From NCBI GenBank assembly GCA_035296905.1, contig DATHAA010000008.1, forward strand, positions 1 through 11,345: a stretch of DNA of 11,345 nucleotides, in the 5' to 3' direction. Both the position numbers and the translations under genes were made by a program. Origin of the DNA: DATEOR01 sp035296905. GTDB taxonomy: Bacteria > Actinomycetota > Thermoleophilia > Gaiellales > Gaiellaceae. This document shows positions 1 to 8,569 of the stretch, one piece after another (positions within the stretch are counted from its first letter, which is position 1; each line of letters begins with the position of its first letter). The notes under the pieces are model-generated. The model ran no database searches. It saw nothing but the letters and a program-made list of their open reading frames with translations, and was not told the DNA's origin.

Positions 1-43
1 CGGGCCTAAAAAAAGCCGCGCCAAATGCCTGCGGAATCCAGCC

Positions 44-73
44 ATTGTATCGGAAATGGGCTTAAAACGCCAA
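44..73 (-). promoter_or_regulatory. Candidate sigma-70-type promoter, leftward
   Basis: Read on the minus strand, TTGGCG (73-68) and TACAAT (49-44) are separated by 18 bp and match the housekeeping -35 and -10 consensus at four and five of six positions. It lies downstream of disA and points out of the window, so it would serve the next leftward gene. In several actinobacteria carD and isp genes lie close to disA, but that gene cannot be seen here. The assignment rests on sequence match alone. Confidence 0.4.
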
Positions 74-88
74 GTTTCCAGGGCTTTT

Positions 89-106
89 GTGCCCTATTGC
101 GGGCAC
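89..106 (-). terminator. Possible U-less terminator hairpin after disA
   Basis: Six-base perfect arms GTGCCC and GGGCAC enclose a six-base loop, centred about 40 nt downstream of the disA stop. No U-tract follows on the disA strand. It would have to be a U-less or Rho-assisted terminator, or a 3' stabilising structure. It competes with an alternative hairpin at 80-95. Confidence 0.3.
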
Positions 107-137
107 TTTGCAACCTGAGAAGGGCTAATTCGGCGCC

Positions 138-1223
138 TCAAAGCTGCAAATACCGGTCAACAAGATTGTGCTCCTGCAGCCGCCGCAGCCCTTCGCGGAT
201 CTCTCGCGCCCTGACGGCACCGACGCCGTCGACCGCCTCGAGATCCCTGTGGCTCGCTCGAATGACCGCGTCGAGCGAAGAAAAGTCCTGCACGAGGTGG
301 CGGATGACGTTGTCCGGGAGCCTCGGGATCCTCGAGAGCACCCGGTAGCCGCGCGGCTGCACCCCGTAGTCGAGCGGATTCGTGTCGCGCGCGTAGCCGA
401 GCACCTCGGTGAGCTCCTCGAACTCGAGCAGCTGCGTGTGCGTCAGGTCGGCAAGGCGCTCGAGCACCTCGGCTGCCTTCTGGGGCTCGCCGGAGAGCTC
501 GTAGTCGAACACGATCGATGCCTTGTCGCGCGGGACGTTCTCCATGAGCTCGTCGAGCTGCATGCGGATCAGGCGCCCCTCGCCGCCGAGCTCGACGCAA
601 TTGCGCTCGATCTCCTCGGCCATCCTCGTCGTCATCTCGGCCCGCTGGACGACCACGAGCACGTCGTCGAGCATGACGGCGCTCTGGAACTCGAGCGCGG
701 TGAGGCGCGTAAGGCCCTGGTCGAGGCGCTGCCGGTAGGTCTCCAACGTGCCGAGCGCCTGGTTCGTGCGGGCGAGGACGTCCGAGATCTCGCCGAGCTG
801 GTAGCGCAGATCGCGGACGAAGATGGTGACCGTCTCGCGCTGCTGCGAGATCGAGATCACAAGCGCCTCGGTCTGCTTGGCGACGCGCTCGGCGGTTCGG
901 TGACGCGTGCCCGTTTCCTCGGAGGCGATCGAGGGGTCGGGCATGAGCTGGACGTTCGCGTAGACGATCTTCTGCGCCGACTCGTTGAGAATGATCGCCC
1001 CGTCCATCTTCGCCAGCTCGTAGATGAGCTGCGAGGTGAAGGGCAGATCGAGCCGCATCCCGCCCGAGTACAGAAACGAGAGCGCGTTGGGATCGCCGAT
1101 GACGAGGAGCGCCCCGAGCTCGGCGCGGATGATGTCGTCCATCCCCGCGCGCAGGGCAGTTCCCGGCGCAACCCGGCTCAGGGCCGAGAGGAGAGTCGTG
1201 TCAGTCCGTGGATCCGCTCGCAT
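138..1223 (-). CDS. disA: DisA, DNA-integrity-scanning diadenylate cyclase
   Basis: DisA condenses two ATP into cyclic di-AMP and scans DNA; branched DNA inhibits its cyclase activity, so it couples genome integrity to second-messenger output. The 361-residue length is normal. The N-terminal DAC domain (about 10-145) has the signature DGA (D74-A76) and the ATP-binding GTRHRTAER loop (105-113). A long helical spine follows. The C-terminal helix-hairpin-helix DNA-binding region (about 317-350) contains VDGVGAVRAREI. The ATG at 1223 lies inside the end of radA (23-bp overlap), indicating translational coupling. It is kept over the internal ATG at 1142 because the preceding residues match the family's usual first helix (APGTALR). 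Only a weak G-rich RBS is visible. RadA/Sms is a known genetic and physical partner of DisA in Bacillus subtilis. The stop is TGA. Confidence 0.97.
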   Translation of the reverse strand: MRADPRTDTTLLSALSRVAPGTALRAGMDDIIRAELGALLVIGDPNALSFLYSGGMRLDLPFTSQLIYELAKMDGAIILNESAQKIVYANVQLMPDPSIASEETGTRHRTAERVAKQTEALVISISQQRETVTIFVRDLRYQLGEISDVLARTNQALGTLETYRQRLDQGLTRLTALEFQSAVMLDDVLVVVQRAEMTTRMAEEIERNCVELGGEGRLIRMQLDELMENVPRDKASIVFDYELSGEPQKAAEVLERLADLTHTQLLEFEELTEVLGYARDTNPLDYGVQPRGYRVLSRIPRLPDNVIRHLVQDFSSLDAVIRASHRDLEAVDGVGAVRAREIREGLRRLQEHNLVDRYLQL

Positions 1224-2556
1224 CGAGCCCCGCTTGAATGGCCTGCCTCAGCGTTTCCGCTGCCGTCAGGCGCATTTTGCCACGGGACTCGGTGCCGTCC
1301 GGCACGATTGCTGCAGAAAAGCCGAGCTTGGCGCATTCGGCCAGCCGCCGCTCCGCCTGGCTTGCGGGCCGGAGCCGCCCGGTCAGGCCCACCTCGCCGA
1401 AGCATGCAAGCCCTTCGCGGACCTGAACTCCGCGCGCAGCGGAGGCAATGGCGAGCGCCACGCCCAGGTCCGCGCCGGGCTCGTCGATCCGTACGCCGCC
1501 GGCTACGTTGACGAAAACGTCGGCCTGCCCGAGCGCAACTCCCGCATGGCGGCCGAGGACGGCCACGATCATGGAAAGGCGCTTCGGATCGACTCCGGTG
1601 GCGACCCGCCGCGGCATGGCGAGGTCGCTCGGCGAGACGAGCGCCTGGATCTCGAGGAGTAGGGGACGCGTCCCTTCGAGCGCGCAGACGACCGCCGAGC
1701 CGGGCTGGTCGTCCTGCGGGCGGCCGAAGAGCTCGGACGGGTCTTCGACTCCCTCGAGGCCCTCACCCGTCATCTCGAAGACGCCGAGCTCGTTCGTCGA
1801 GCCGAAACGGTTCTTCACCGCGCGAAGGATGCGATGCGAGCGGTAGCGGTCGCCCTCGAAGTGCAGGACGCAGTCGACGAGGTGCTCGAGGACGCGCGGT
1901 CCCGCGACGTTGCCGTCTTTCGTCACGTGTCCGACGAGGAACGTGGCGATCCCCAGCTCCTTCGAAACGCGGAGCATCCTGCCCGCGGCCTCACGGACCT
2001 GGCCCACCGAGCCCGGCGCCGAGCCGAGCTCGGGCGCGTAGAGCGTCTGCACGGAGTCGATCACGCACACGTCGGGGCGCTCCCGCTCGAGGGTGGCGCA
2101 GACCTCGTCGAGGTTCGTCTCCGCCAGGATGTGCACGTCGGCTCCGCCGCCGAGCCGGTCGGCACGGAGCTTCACCTGCGCCGCCGACTCTTCTCCGGTG
2201 ACGAGCAAGACTCGCCGGTCGGCGCTCAACGAGCGGAGCGCCATGAGGAGGAGCGTCGACTTCCCGATCCCCGGATCGCCGCTGACGAGGACGAGGCTCG
2301 CCGGGACGAGCCCGCCGCCGAGCACGCGGTCGAGCTCGGCGACGCCGGTCGGGATGCGCTCGGCGTCGCCCGCCTCCACTTCGACAAGGCGGAGCAGCGG
2401 CCGTCCAGCCGCCTGAGCCGCGCCCTTGGGCACGGCGGCGATTCGCTCCTCGACCAGGGTGCCCCAGCTTCCGCACGCGGGGCACTTGCCGAGCCACTTG
2501 CCGGTCGTGTACCCGCATTCGGAGCAGGCGTGCTGGATTGCGGCGGCCTTTGCCAT
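1201..2556 (-). CDS. radA: RadA/Sms, DNA repair ATPase and branch-migration helicase
   Basis: RadA is a RecA-like hexameric ATPase that promotes branch migration of recombination intermediates and, where DisA is present, modulates it. The 451-residue protein has a C4 zinc finger (C11, C14, C25, C28), a RecA-like core with Walker A GDPGIGKST (93-101), the RadA-specific KNRFG motif (248-252), and a C-terminal Lon-protease-like domain (about 285-451, including DEPGADLGVALAI) that has no proteolytic role in this family. The frame stays open to 2703, but the ATG at 2556 is chosen because the family starts a few residues before the first zinc cysteine and the upstream 49 codons resemble no RadA. 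There is no Shine-Dalgarno; a TACGAT hexamer lies nine bases upstream. It overlaps disA and is very probably cotranscribed with it. Confidence 0.97.
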   Translation of the reverse strand: MAKAAAIQHACSECGYTTGKWLGKCPACGSWGTLVEERIAAVPKGAAQAAGRPLLRLVEVEAGDAERIPTGVAELDRVLGGGLVPASLVLVSGDPGIGKSTLLLMALRSLSADRRVLLVTGEESAAQVKLRADRLGGGADVHILAETNLDEVCATLERERPDVCVIDSVQTLYAPELGSAPGSVGQVREAAGRMLRVSKELGIATFLVGHVTKDGNVAGPRVLEHLVDCVLHFEGDRYRSHRILRAVKNRFGSTNELGVFEMTGEGLEGVEDPSELFGRPQDDQPGSAVVCALEGTRPLLLEIQALVSPSDLAMPRRVATGVDPKRLSMIVAVLGRHAGVALGQADVFVNVAGGVRIDEPGADLGVALAIASAARGVQVREGLACFGEVGLTGRLRPASQAERRLAECAKLGFSAAIVPDGTESRGKMRLTAAETLRQAIQAGLDASGSTD

Positions 2557-2565
2557 GGGCGACCC

Positions 2566-2571
2566 ATCGTA
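2566..2571 (-). promoter_or_regulatory. Candidate -10 element of radA-disA
   Basis: TACGAT on the minus strand ends nine bases before the radA ATG. A weak -35-like TGGAGA sits at 2593-2588 with a 16-bp spacer. With a usual 6-7 base distance from -10 to the start site, the mRNA would begin two or three bases before the start codon, so the transcript would be leaderless or nearly so. This fits the missing ribosome binding site, but it is a consensus match only. Confidence 0.35.
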
Positions 2572-2602
2572 GGGCCGGCGTCCGACGTCTCCAGGCTCCT
2601 GG

Positions 2603-2608
2603 GACAAT
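2603..2608 (+). promoter_or_regulatory. Candidate -10-like hexamer before the acetyltransferase gene
   Basis: GACAAT lies nine bases before the ATG at 2618, the same spacing as the TACGAT of divergent radA. No -35 match or ribosome binding site is visible. Its first base departs from the TANNNT pattern, so support is weak. Confidence 0.2.
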
Positions 2609-2617
2609 CCCGCGACG

Positions 2618-3345
2618 ATGCCGGCACAGATCTTCACCGATTCGGAACGCCCTGACCTCTTCGACCGCCTCGACGAGCTCGCAGACCCGTGGCCCGAGTT
2701 CATCCATCACGACGACGTCGTGAACGAGTGGTGGCCCCTACTGCACCAGCGCTTTCCCGATTTCCAGCTCGTGCTCTACGACCCGGACGTGGACGTGATC
2801 CTCGGCCGCGGCTGCACCCTGCCCGTCTCGTGGGATGGTCGCAACGAGTCGCTCTTGGCCGGTGTCGTCGACATCCTCAGGGAGCGTTCGACGAGCGCAC
2901 CGAAGCAAACGTCCTCTGCGCGCTCGTCGCTGTGGTCGACCCGAGACAGCAGGGGCGCGGGCTTTCGGGTCACATCATCGGAGGGATGGCGACCGCCGCC
3001 GGACGCGCCAGCCTCAAGTGTCTCATCGCGCCTGTTCGGCCCACCTGGAAGGACCGCTACCCGCTGATCCCGATCGAGGACTACATGCGGTGGACGCGCG
3101 AGGACGGGCTGCCCTTTGACCCGTGGATCCGCCTGCACGCTCGCCTGGGAGCCGAGATCCTCGCCGTCGCCGAGCGCTCGCTCGACATCAGCGGTTCGAC
3201 TGCAGAGTGGGAGGAGTGGACCGGCATGCGCTTCTCGCAGAACGGCGAGTACGTCGTGCCCGGCGCGCTCGTGCCCGTGCGGTTCGAGGACGGCGTGGGC
3301 CGCTACGTCGAGCCGAACGTCTGGATGCGGCACGAGCCCCGCTAG
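2618..3345 (+). pseudogene. GNAT-family N-acetyltransferase, split by a one-base frameshift
   Basis: Two frames together make one acetyltransferase-like protein. From the ATG at 2618 the first frame reads 89 sensible codons (DELADPWPEF, then LGRGCTLPVSWDGRNES) up to about 2884. The protein then continues in the preceding frame as AFDERTEANVLCALVAVVDP, with the acetyl-CoA-binding motif QQGRGLSG encoded at 2947-2970, and ends in PNVWMRHEPR at the TAG at 3343-3345. Adding one G at 2884/2885 joins them into an uninterrupted 242-residue product, LRE-AFDE. No slippery heptamer of the X-XXY-YYZ kind is at the junction, so programmed shifting is unlikely. The break is either a sequencing or assembly deletion or a young pseudogene; both halves keep good coding character, which favours the former. 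The substrate is unknown. The gene lies alone on this strand, divergent from radA and convergent with the dehydrogenase. Confidence 0.75.
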
Positions 3346-4541
3346 CCGAAGCGCTCGATGCGAAACGGCTCGAGCTCGCGCGGCGAGGCGTCTTCAAGGA
3401 TCACCCGCGCGAGGAGCTTCCCCGTGATCGGGCCGAGCGTGATGCCCATGCGGCCGTGGCCCGTGGCGAGGTACAGGTTCTCGCGCTCGGGAACCGCGCC
3501 GATCACCGGGAGCCCATCGGAGGGATACGGCCGCAGGCCGGCCCAGACGAGTTCGATCTCGTCGGGAGCCGACCAGTCCTTCAGGAAGGCGGCTGACGAG
3601 CGGAGCAACGCGTTGATGCGTCGCAGCTTCAGCTTCTCGTCGATCCCCGTCAGGTCGAAGATGCCCGCAATCCGCAACAGCCCCCCGTCGAACGTGCTGG
3701 TCCCGACCTTGCCCTCGGAGAGATACAGCGCGTGACGCGGAAGCCTGCCGCCTGACTTCGCCGTGATGCTGTAGCCCTTCGCCGCCTCCATGGGAAAGCG
3801 GCTCTCGCCGAGGAGCTCGCCGGACCAGGCGCCGGCCGCCACGACGATTGCGTCCGCGTCCAGGTCATCGAGGTCGTTGACGACAGTGTTCTCCTCGACC
3901 GCCGCACCGTTCGCGCGGAGCCACGCGGCGAGTCCGCGGGAGACGCTCTCCGGGCGCACATACCGCTCGCTCGGCGCGTGGACGCCGCCGATCACGGCCT
4001 CGGAGAGCGCCGGGTCGAGCTCGCGCGCCTCGTCGCCCGAGACCACGCGGACCGGGCCTTCGTAGCCCGCCTCTTCGGCCTCGGTGAGCATCGCTGCGTA
4101 CTCGTCGAGACCGGGCTCGGTCAGGGCCGCGACCAGCATCCCGGTGGAGTGCATCTCGAACTCGACGCCCACGGCTCGCAGCTCGTCGTACTCGGCGAAC
4201 GCCGTCTTCGTGAGGGCAACCGTTGCCTCGAGGCCAGCCCGGTAGCGCTCACGCGAGGACGCACGCCAAAAGCCCCAAGACCAGCGGAGAAACGACGGGC
4301 CCAACAGCGGGCTGATGAGGAGGGGGCTGTCGCGGTGCAGCATTCCGCGGAGCGCACCGCCCATGACTCCCGGGGCCGGAAGCGGCGCGGATAGCCCGGG
4401 GCAGATCCAGCCCGTGTTGCCGCGCGAGCACCCCTCGCCGACGCGGCCGCGCTCGTAGACGGTGACCTCGGCTCCTCCGCGCCGGAGAGCGAACGCGCAC
4501 GAGAGGCCGACAACTCCCCCGCCGACGACCGCTACGCGCAC
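3342..4541 (-). CDS. DadA-like FAD-dependent amino-acid dehydrogenase/oxidase
   Basis: This is a DAO-superfamily flavoenzyme, closest in style to D-amino-acid dehydrogenase DadA, which oxidatively deaminates D-amino acids to 2-oxo acids and passes electrons to an acceptor. The 399 residues begin with the dinucleotide-binding VVGGGVVG (G7, G9, G12) ending at E30, which should bind the FAD ribose. A GNTGWICPG segment (41-49) sits where DadA has its N-A-G-x-x-S-P-G loop. VVAAGAWS (233-240) is the second FAD contact. GLRPYPSDGLPVIG (335-348) and GHGRMGITLGPITG (361-374) form the C-terminal FAD signature. The start is GTG, four bases after the stop of the flavin reductase gene, so translation is probably coupled. 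Its TAG stop shares CTAG with the stop of the opposing acetyltransferase. Glycine oxidase or another DAO member is possible, and the substrate cannot be read from sequence. Confidence 0.85.
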   Translation of the reverse strand: MRVAVVGGGVVGLSCAFALRRGGAEVTVYERGRVGEGCSRGNTGWICPGLSAPLPAPGVMGGALRGMLHRDSPLLISPLLGPSFLRWSWGFWRASSRERYRAGLEATVALTKTAFAEYDELRAVGVEFEMHSTGMLVAALTEPGLDEYAAMLTEAEEAGYEGPVRVVSGDEARELDPALSEAVIGGVHAPSERYVRPESVSRGLAAWLRANGAAVEENTVVNDLDDLDADAIVVAAGAWSGELLGESRFPMEAAKGYSITAKSGGRLPRHALYLSEGKVGTSTFDGGLLRIAGIFDLTGIDEKLKLRRINALLRSSAAFLKDWSAPDEIELVWAGLRPYPSDGLPVIGAVPERENLYLATGHGRMGITLGPITGKLLARVILEDASPRELEPFRIERFG

Positions 4542-4545
4542 CTTC

Positions 4546-5250
4546 CTAGTAGCCGGAGAAGCTGTCCGACTGGACCTGGTCTTCGGAAAGCCCCGCTTCG
4601 AGGAGCGAGGCCTCCACGGACTTCGCCATCGGCGGCGGGCCGGCGATCATGAAGTGGAACGACTCGAGGTCGCCGAGGAGCTCGCGGAGTACTTCGGCGT
4701 CGAGCATCCGTTTGTCGCCTTCCCAGCTCGGGTCATCGGTCATGGTGAAGAGGACCCGACATCTCGGGACGACCGACTCGAACTCCTTGAGCTCGTTGAG
4801 GAACGCGGTCGACTCGACGTCACGGTTCGAGTAGACCAGCGTGATGTCGTAGTCGAGGCCGTTGTCGGCGATGTAGCGGAGCATAGAGCGGAACGGCGTA
4901 ATGCCGATCCCGCCCGCGACGAACGCGTATCGCTTCGACGTGTCCTCCGGGAGGACGAAGCTTCCCTTCGGCTGCTCGACGTCGACCGACGCGCCCTCCG
5001 GCATCTCGACGAGGGAGCGCTTGAACGCGGTGTCGCGGATGCGGGTAGCAAGCCCGAGCACGCCCTCCGTCGGAGACGTGACGACGGTGATATGCCGGCG
5101 CGGCCCTTTTTCATCCTCGTAGGGCGGGTCGAGGAGCTCGACCCAGAAGTACTGGCCCGGCTCGAACTCGACATTCTCGCCGCCGAGGTCAAAGGTGACG
5201 AAGAGTGTCCCCTTCGCGACCTCGCGCTTTTCTTTGATCGTCGCCTTCAT
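4546..5250 (-). CDS. FNR-like FAD/NAD(P)-binding oxidoreductase
   Basis: This is a 234-residue ferredoxin-reductase-superfamily protein with only the FAD- and NAD(P)-binding lobes and no fused [2Fe-2S] or globin domain. RRHITVVTSP (51-60) is the FAD-binding RxYS-type motif, with Ile in the usual aromatic position. GGIGITP (113-119) is the nucleotide-binding glycine motif and AGPPPM (193-198) the late NAD(P)-site motif. The chain ends in FSGY, so an aromatic residue stacks at the C-terminus as is typical of the superfamily. The ATG at 5250 is preceded by GGGAG at a short spacing. It is followed after four bases by the DadA-like dehydrogenase and is probably its operon partner. It likely moves electrons between NAD(P)H and a ferredoxin, flavodoxin or partner flavoprotein; which partner is unknown. 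Confidence 0.85.
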   Translation of the reverse strand: MKATIKEKREVAKGTLFVTFDLGGENVEFEPGQYFWVELLDPPYEDEKGPRRHITVVTSPTEGVLGLATRIRDTAFKRSLVEMPEGASVDVEQPKGSFVLPEDTSKRYAFVAGGIGITPFRSMLRYIADNGLDYDITLVYSNRDVESTAFLNELKEFESVVPRCRVLFTMTDDPSWEGDKRMLDAEVLRELLGDLESFHFMIAGPPPMAKSVEASLLEAGLSEDQVQSDSFSGY

Positions 5251-5257
5251 CGCTCTC

Positions 5258-5268
5258 CCACTACGTGG
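5258..5268. repeat. Short palindrome CCAC-TAC-GTGG before the FNR-like gene
   Basis: Four-base perfect arms are separated by three bases, next to the ribosome binding site of the flavin reductase gene. It could be an operator half-site pair or a small mRNA hairpin, but at this length it may be chance. Confidence 0.2.
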
Positions 5269-5291
5269 CAGGGATTGTGGCGGTTCTTACC

Positions 5292-5320
5292 CCTCGGTGC
5301 GACAAGCAACGCAGCCGAGG
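5292..5320 (-). terminator. Strong hairpin after clpC, no U-tract
   Basis: The outer arms CCTCGG (5292-5297) and CCGAGG (5315-5320) pair perfectly. They continue into the inner arms TGCG (5298-5301) and CGCA (5310-5313) across a single bulged base at 5314, giving ten base pairs around an eight-base loop. The structure starts 12 nt after the clpC stop and lies before the FNR-like gene. No U run follows on the clpC strand. It is most likely a U-less terminator or a 3'-end stabiliser that separates clpC from the downstream pair. Confidence 0.5.
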
Positions 5321-5332
5321 CGGCGTGCGACG

Positions 5333-7861
<2,529 letters not shown>

Positions 7862-7869
7862 CCCTTGAA

Positions 7870-7875
7870 TCCTTT
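7870..7875 (-). promoter_or_regulatory. Ribosome binding site that fixes the clpC TTG start
   Basis: AAAGGA on the minus strand ends eight bases before the TTG at 7861. This spacing, together with the family N-terminus MFERFT, decides the start against the ATG at 7933. Confidence 0.7.
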
Positions 7876-7894
7876 CTCGCTTGCTTCGCGACCT

Positions 7895-7924
7895 ATCGTA
7901 CCGATTCGGTCGGGAGCTACCGAA
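7895..7924 (-). promoter_or_regulatory. Candidate clpC promoter -10 with inverted-repeat operator
   Basis: TACGAT (7900-7895) is a good -10 hexamer, predicting a start site near 7888 and a leader of about 27 nt. No good -35 is visible at the right distance; TTCGGT at 7924-7919 matches poorly. The DNA upstream holds three copies of an ACCGA half-site: ACCGA-T-TCGGT at 7900-7910 and, sharing its right arm, TTCGGT-N8-ACCGAA at 7905-7924. They overlap the expected polymerase footprint, so a repressor or activator site is plausible. They do not match the CtsR, HspR (HAIR) or ClgR boxes as I know them. Confidence 0.4.
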
Positions 7925-8016
7925 CGCCTGCAAGACACGCTACGTGTTCGTATCGGACGCACGACAGATTTCCTCAAGGATCCCTCTCGCGAGGGCGGCG
8001 TAACCGCTCCGACTAG

Positions 8017-8031
8017 ACGATTTTCTATCGT
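8017..8031 (+). promoter_or_regulatory. Inverted repeat abutting the CAP-gene start codon
   Basis: Perfect five-base arms ACGAT and ATCGT flank a five-base spacer and end directly at the GTG. No Shine-Dalgarno is present in this space. It may be an operator, or part of a -10 region (GACGAT, 8016-8021) of a short-leader transcript. Confidence 0.3.
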
Positions 8032-8559
8032 GTGAGCGTCGTTCGCTGGATCTGCATAGCAATAGGAGCACTCGCCTTCGCGGCACCCGCCGGCGCGGCC
8101 ACCGTCGTCCAGCACGACAGGGCGGAGAAACGGCTCGTGCAGCGGATCAACCACGTGCGGGAGAACCACGGGCTCCAGCGCCTGCACGTCGTCACACGCC
8201 TGACGCATGCGGCGACCCGGCACTCGAACTCGATGGCGAACGCCGGCTACTTCCGGCACGAGCTTCGCCACAACGGCAAGTGGAAGTCGTTCGGGACCTG
8301 GATTCGCTGGTACTGGCCCGGCCCGGGCTACACGTCCTGGGGCGCCGGCGAGAACCTCGCCTGGGGAGCGCCCGGCCTCGGCGTCCGAAAGACGGTCTCG
8401 CTGTGGATGCACAGTCCCGGCCACCGGGCCAACCTCCTCAGCAAGGACTGGAACAGAATCGGAGTCTCGATCGCCCATGTCACGAACCCGGTCGGCTACT
8501 ACAAGGACTTCTCCGAGGCGACCATCACCACCGCAGACTTCGGCCACCGCGCCAAGTAG
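8032..8559 (+). CDS. Secreted CAP-domain (SCP/PR-1, YkwD-like) protein
   Basis: A 175-residue precursor with a signal peptide: MSVVRWI, a hydrophobic run to about residue 18, and a likely cleavage after AGA (about 20-22). The mature part is one CAP domain: HSNSMANAGYFRHEL (64-78, with H64 in the site), GENLAWG (106-112, with E107), and WMHSPGHRANLL (125-136, with H131), followed by NRIGV and TTADFG. The His/Glu/His cavity residues of CAP proteins are kept. Bacterial members are extracellular or wall-associated; biochemical roles are poorly known. The GTG at 8032 starts exactly at the signal peptide and lacks an SD. The gene is followed after ten bases by the glycosylase and may be cotranscribed with it. 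The stop is TAG. Confidence 0.88.
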   Translation: MSVVRWICIAIGALAFAAPAGAATVVQHDRAEKRLVQRINHVRENHGLQRLHVVTRLTHAATRHSNSMANAGYFRHELRHNGKWKSFGTWIRWYWPGPGYTSWGAGENLAWGAPGLGVRKTVSLWMHSPGHRANLLSKDWNRIGVSIAHVTNPVGYYKDFSEATITTADFGHRAK

Positions 8560-8569
8560 TCTCGCGGGG

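Larger units (their letters stand above)
1..137. other. Structured intergenic region downstream of disA
   Basis: This non-coding stretch is visibly richer in A and T than the genes around it. It has overlapping inverted repeats: AGGGC at 80-84 pairs with GCCCT at 91-95, and GTGCCC at 89-94 pairs with GGGCAC at 101-106. The two stems share bases, so they exclude each other. A further AGGGC lies at 121-125. On the leftward strand the 89-106 hairpin lies 31 nt past the disA stop and could end disA transcription, but no U-tract follows it. A run of seven A at 8-14 (seven T on the leftward strand) follows a weak CCGC/GCGG stem. No convincing ORF was seen. Confidence 0.5.
7862..8031. other. Divergent intergenic region between clpC and the CAP-protein gene
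   Basis: This 170-bp region must hold promoters for both directions. Besides the clpC RBS and operator-like array it contains the palindrome CTCGCGAG (7986-7993) and ACGAT-TTTCT-ATCGT (8017-8031) ending at the rightward GTG. The 7-mer CTATCGT occurs at both ends (7893-7899 and 8025-8031). Open frames crossing it in both directions are antisense extensions of flanking frames and look non-coding. Confidence 0.5.

Noticed and set aside
1..20. A clear intrinsic terminator at the poly-A/T run near the left edge
   Set aside because: The run of seven T on the minus strand follows only a four-base stem with a long loop; too weak to call alone and too near the window edge to judge.
168..1511. A rightward open frame of 447 codons opposite disA and radA
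   Set aside because: It is the antisense shadow of two well-supported conserved genes, and its product is repetitive and recognisable as no family.
2557..2703. A 49-codon N-terminal extension of RadA
   Set aside because: RadA proteins start just ahead of the zinc finger; the extension has no family resemblance and would overlap the divergent acetyltransferase start.
2876..2890. Programmed -1 frameshifting in the acetyltransferase gene
   Set aside because: The bases at the junction do not form a slippery heptamer, and acetyltransferases have no need for a split product; an error or mutation is simpler.
7876..7891. A possible ClgR box (CGCT...GCGA) before clpC
   Set aside because: The gap between CGC and GCG is seven bases instead of five and the inner A/R positions do not fit the consensus I know; it also lies in the leader between the -10 and the RBS.
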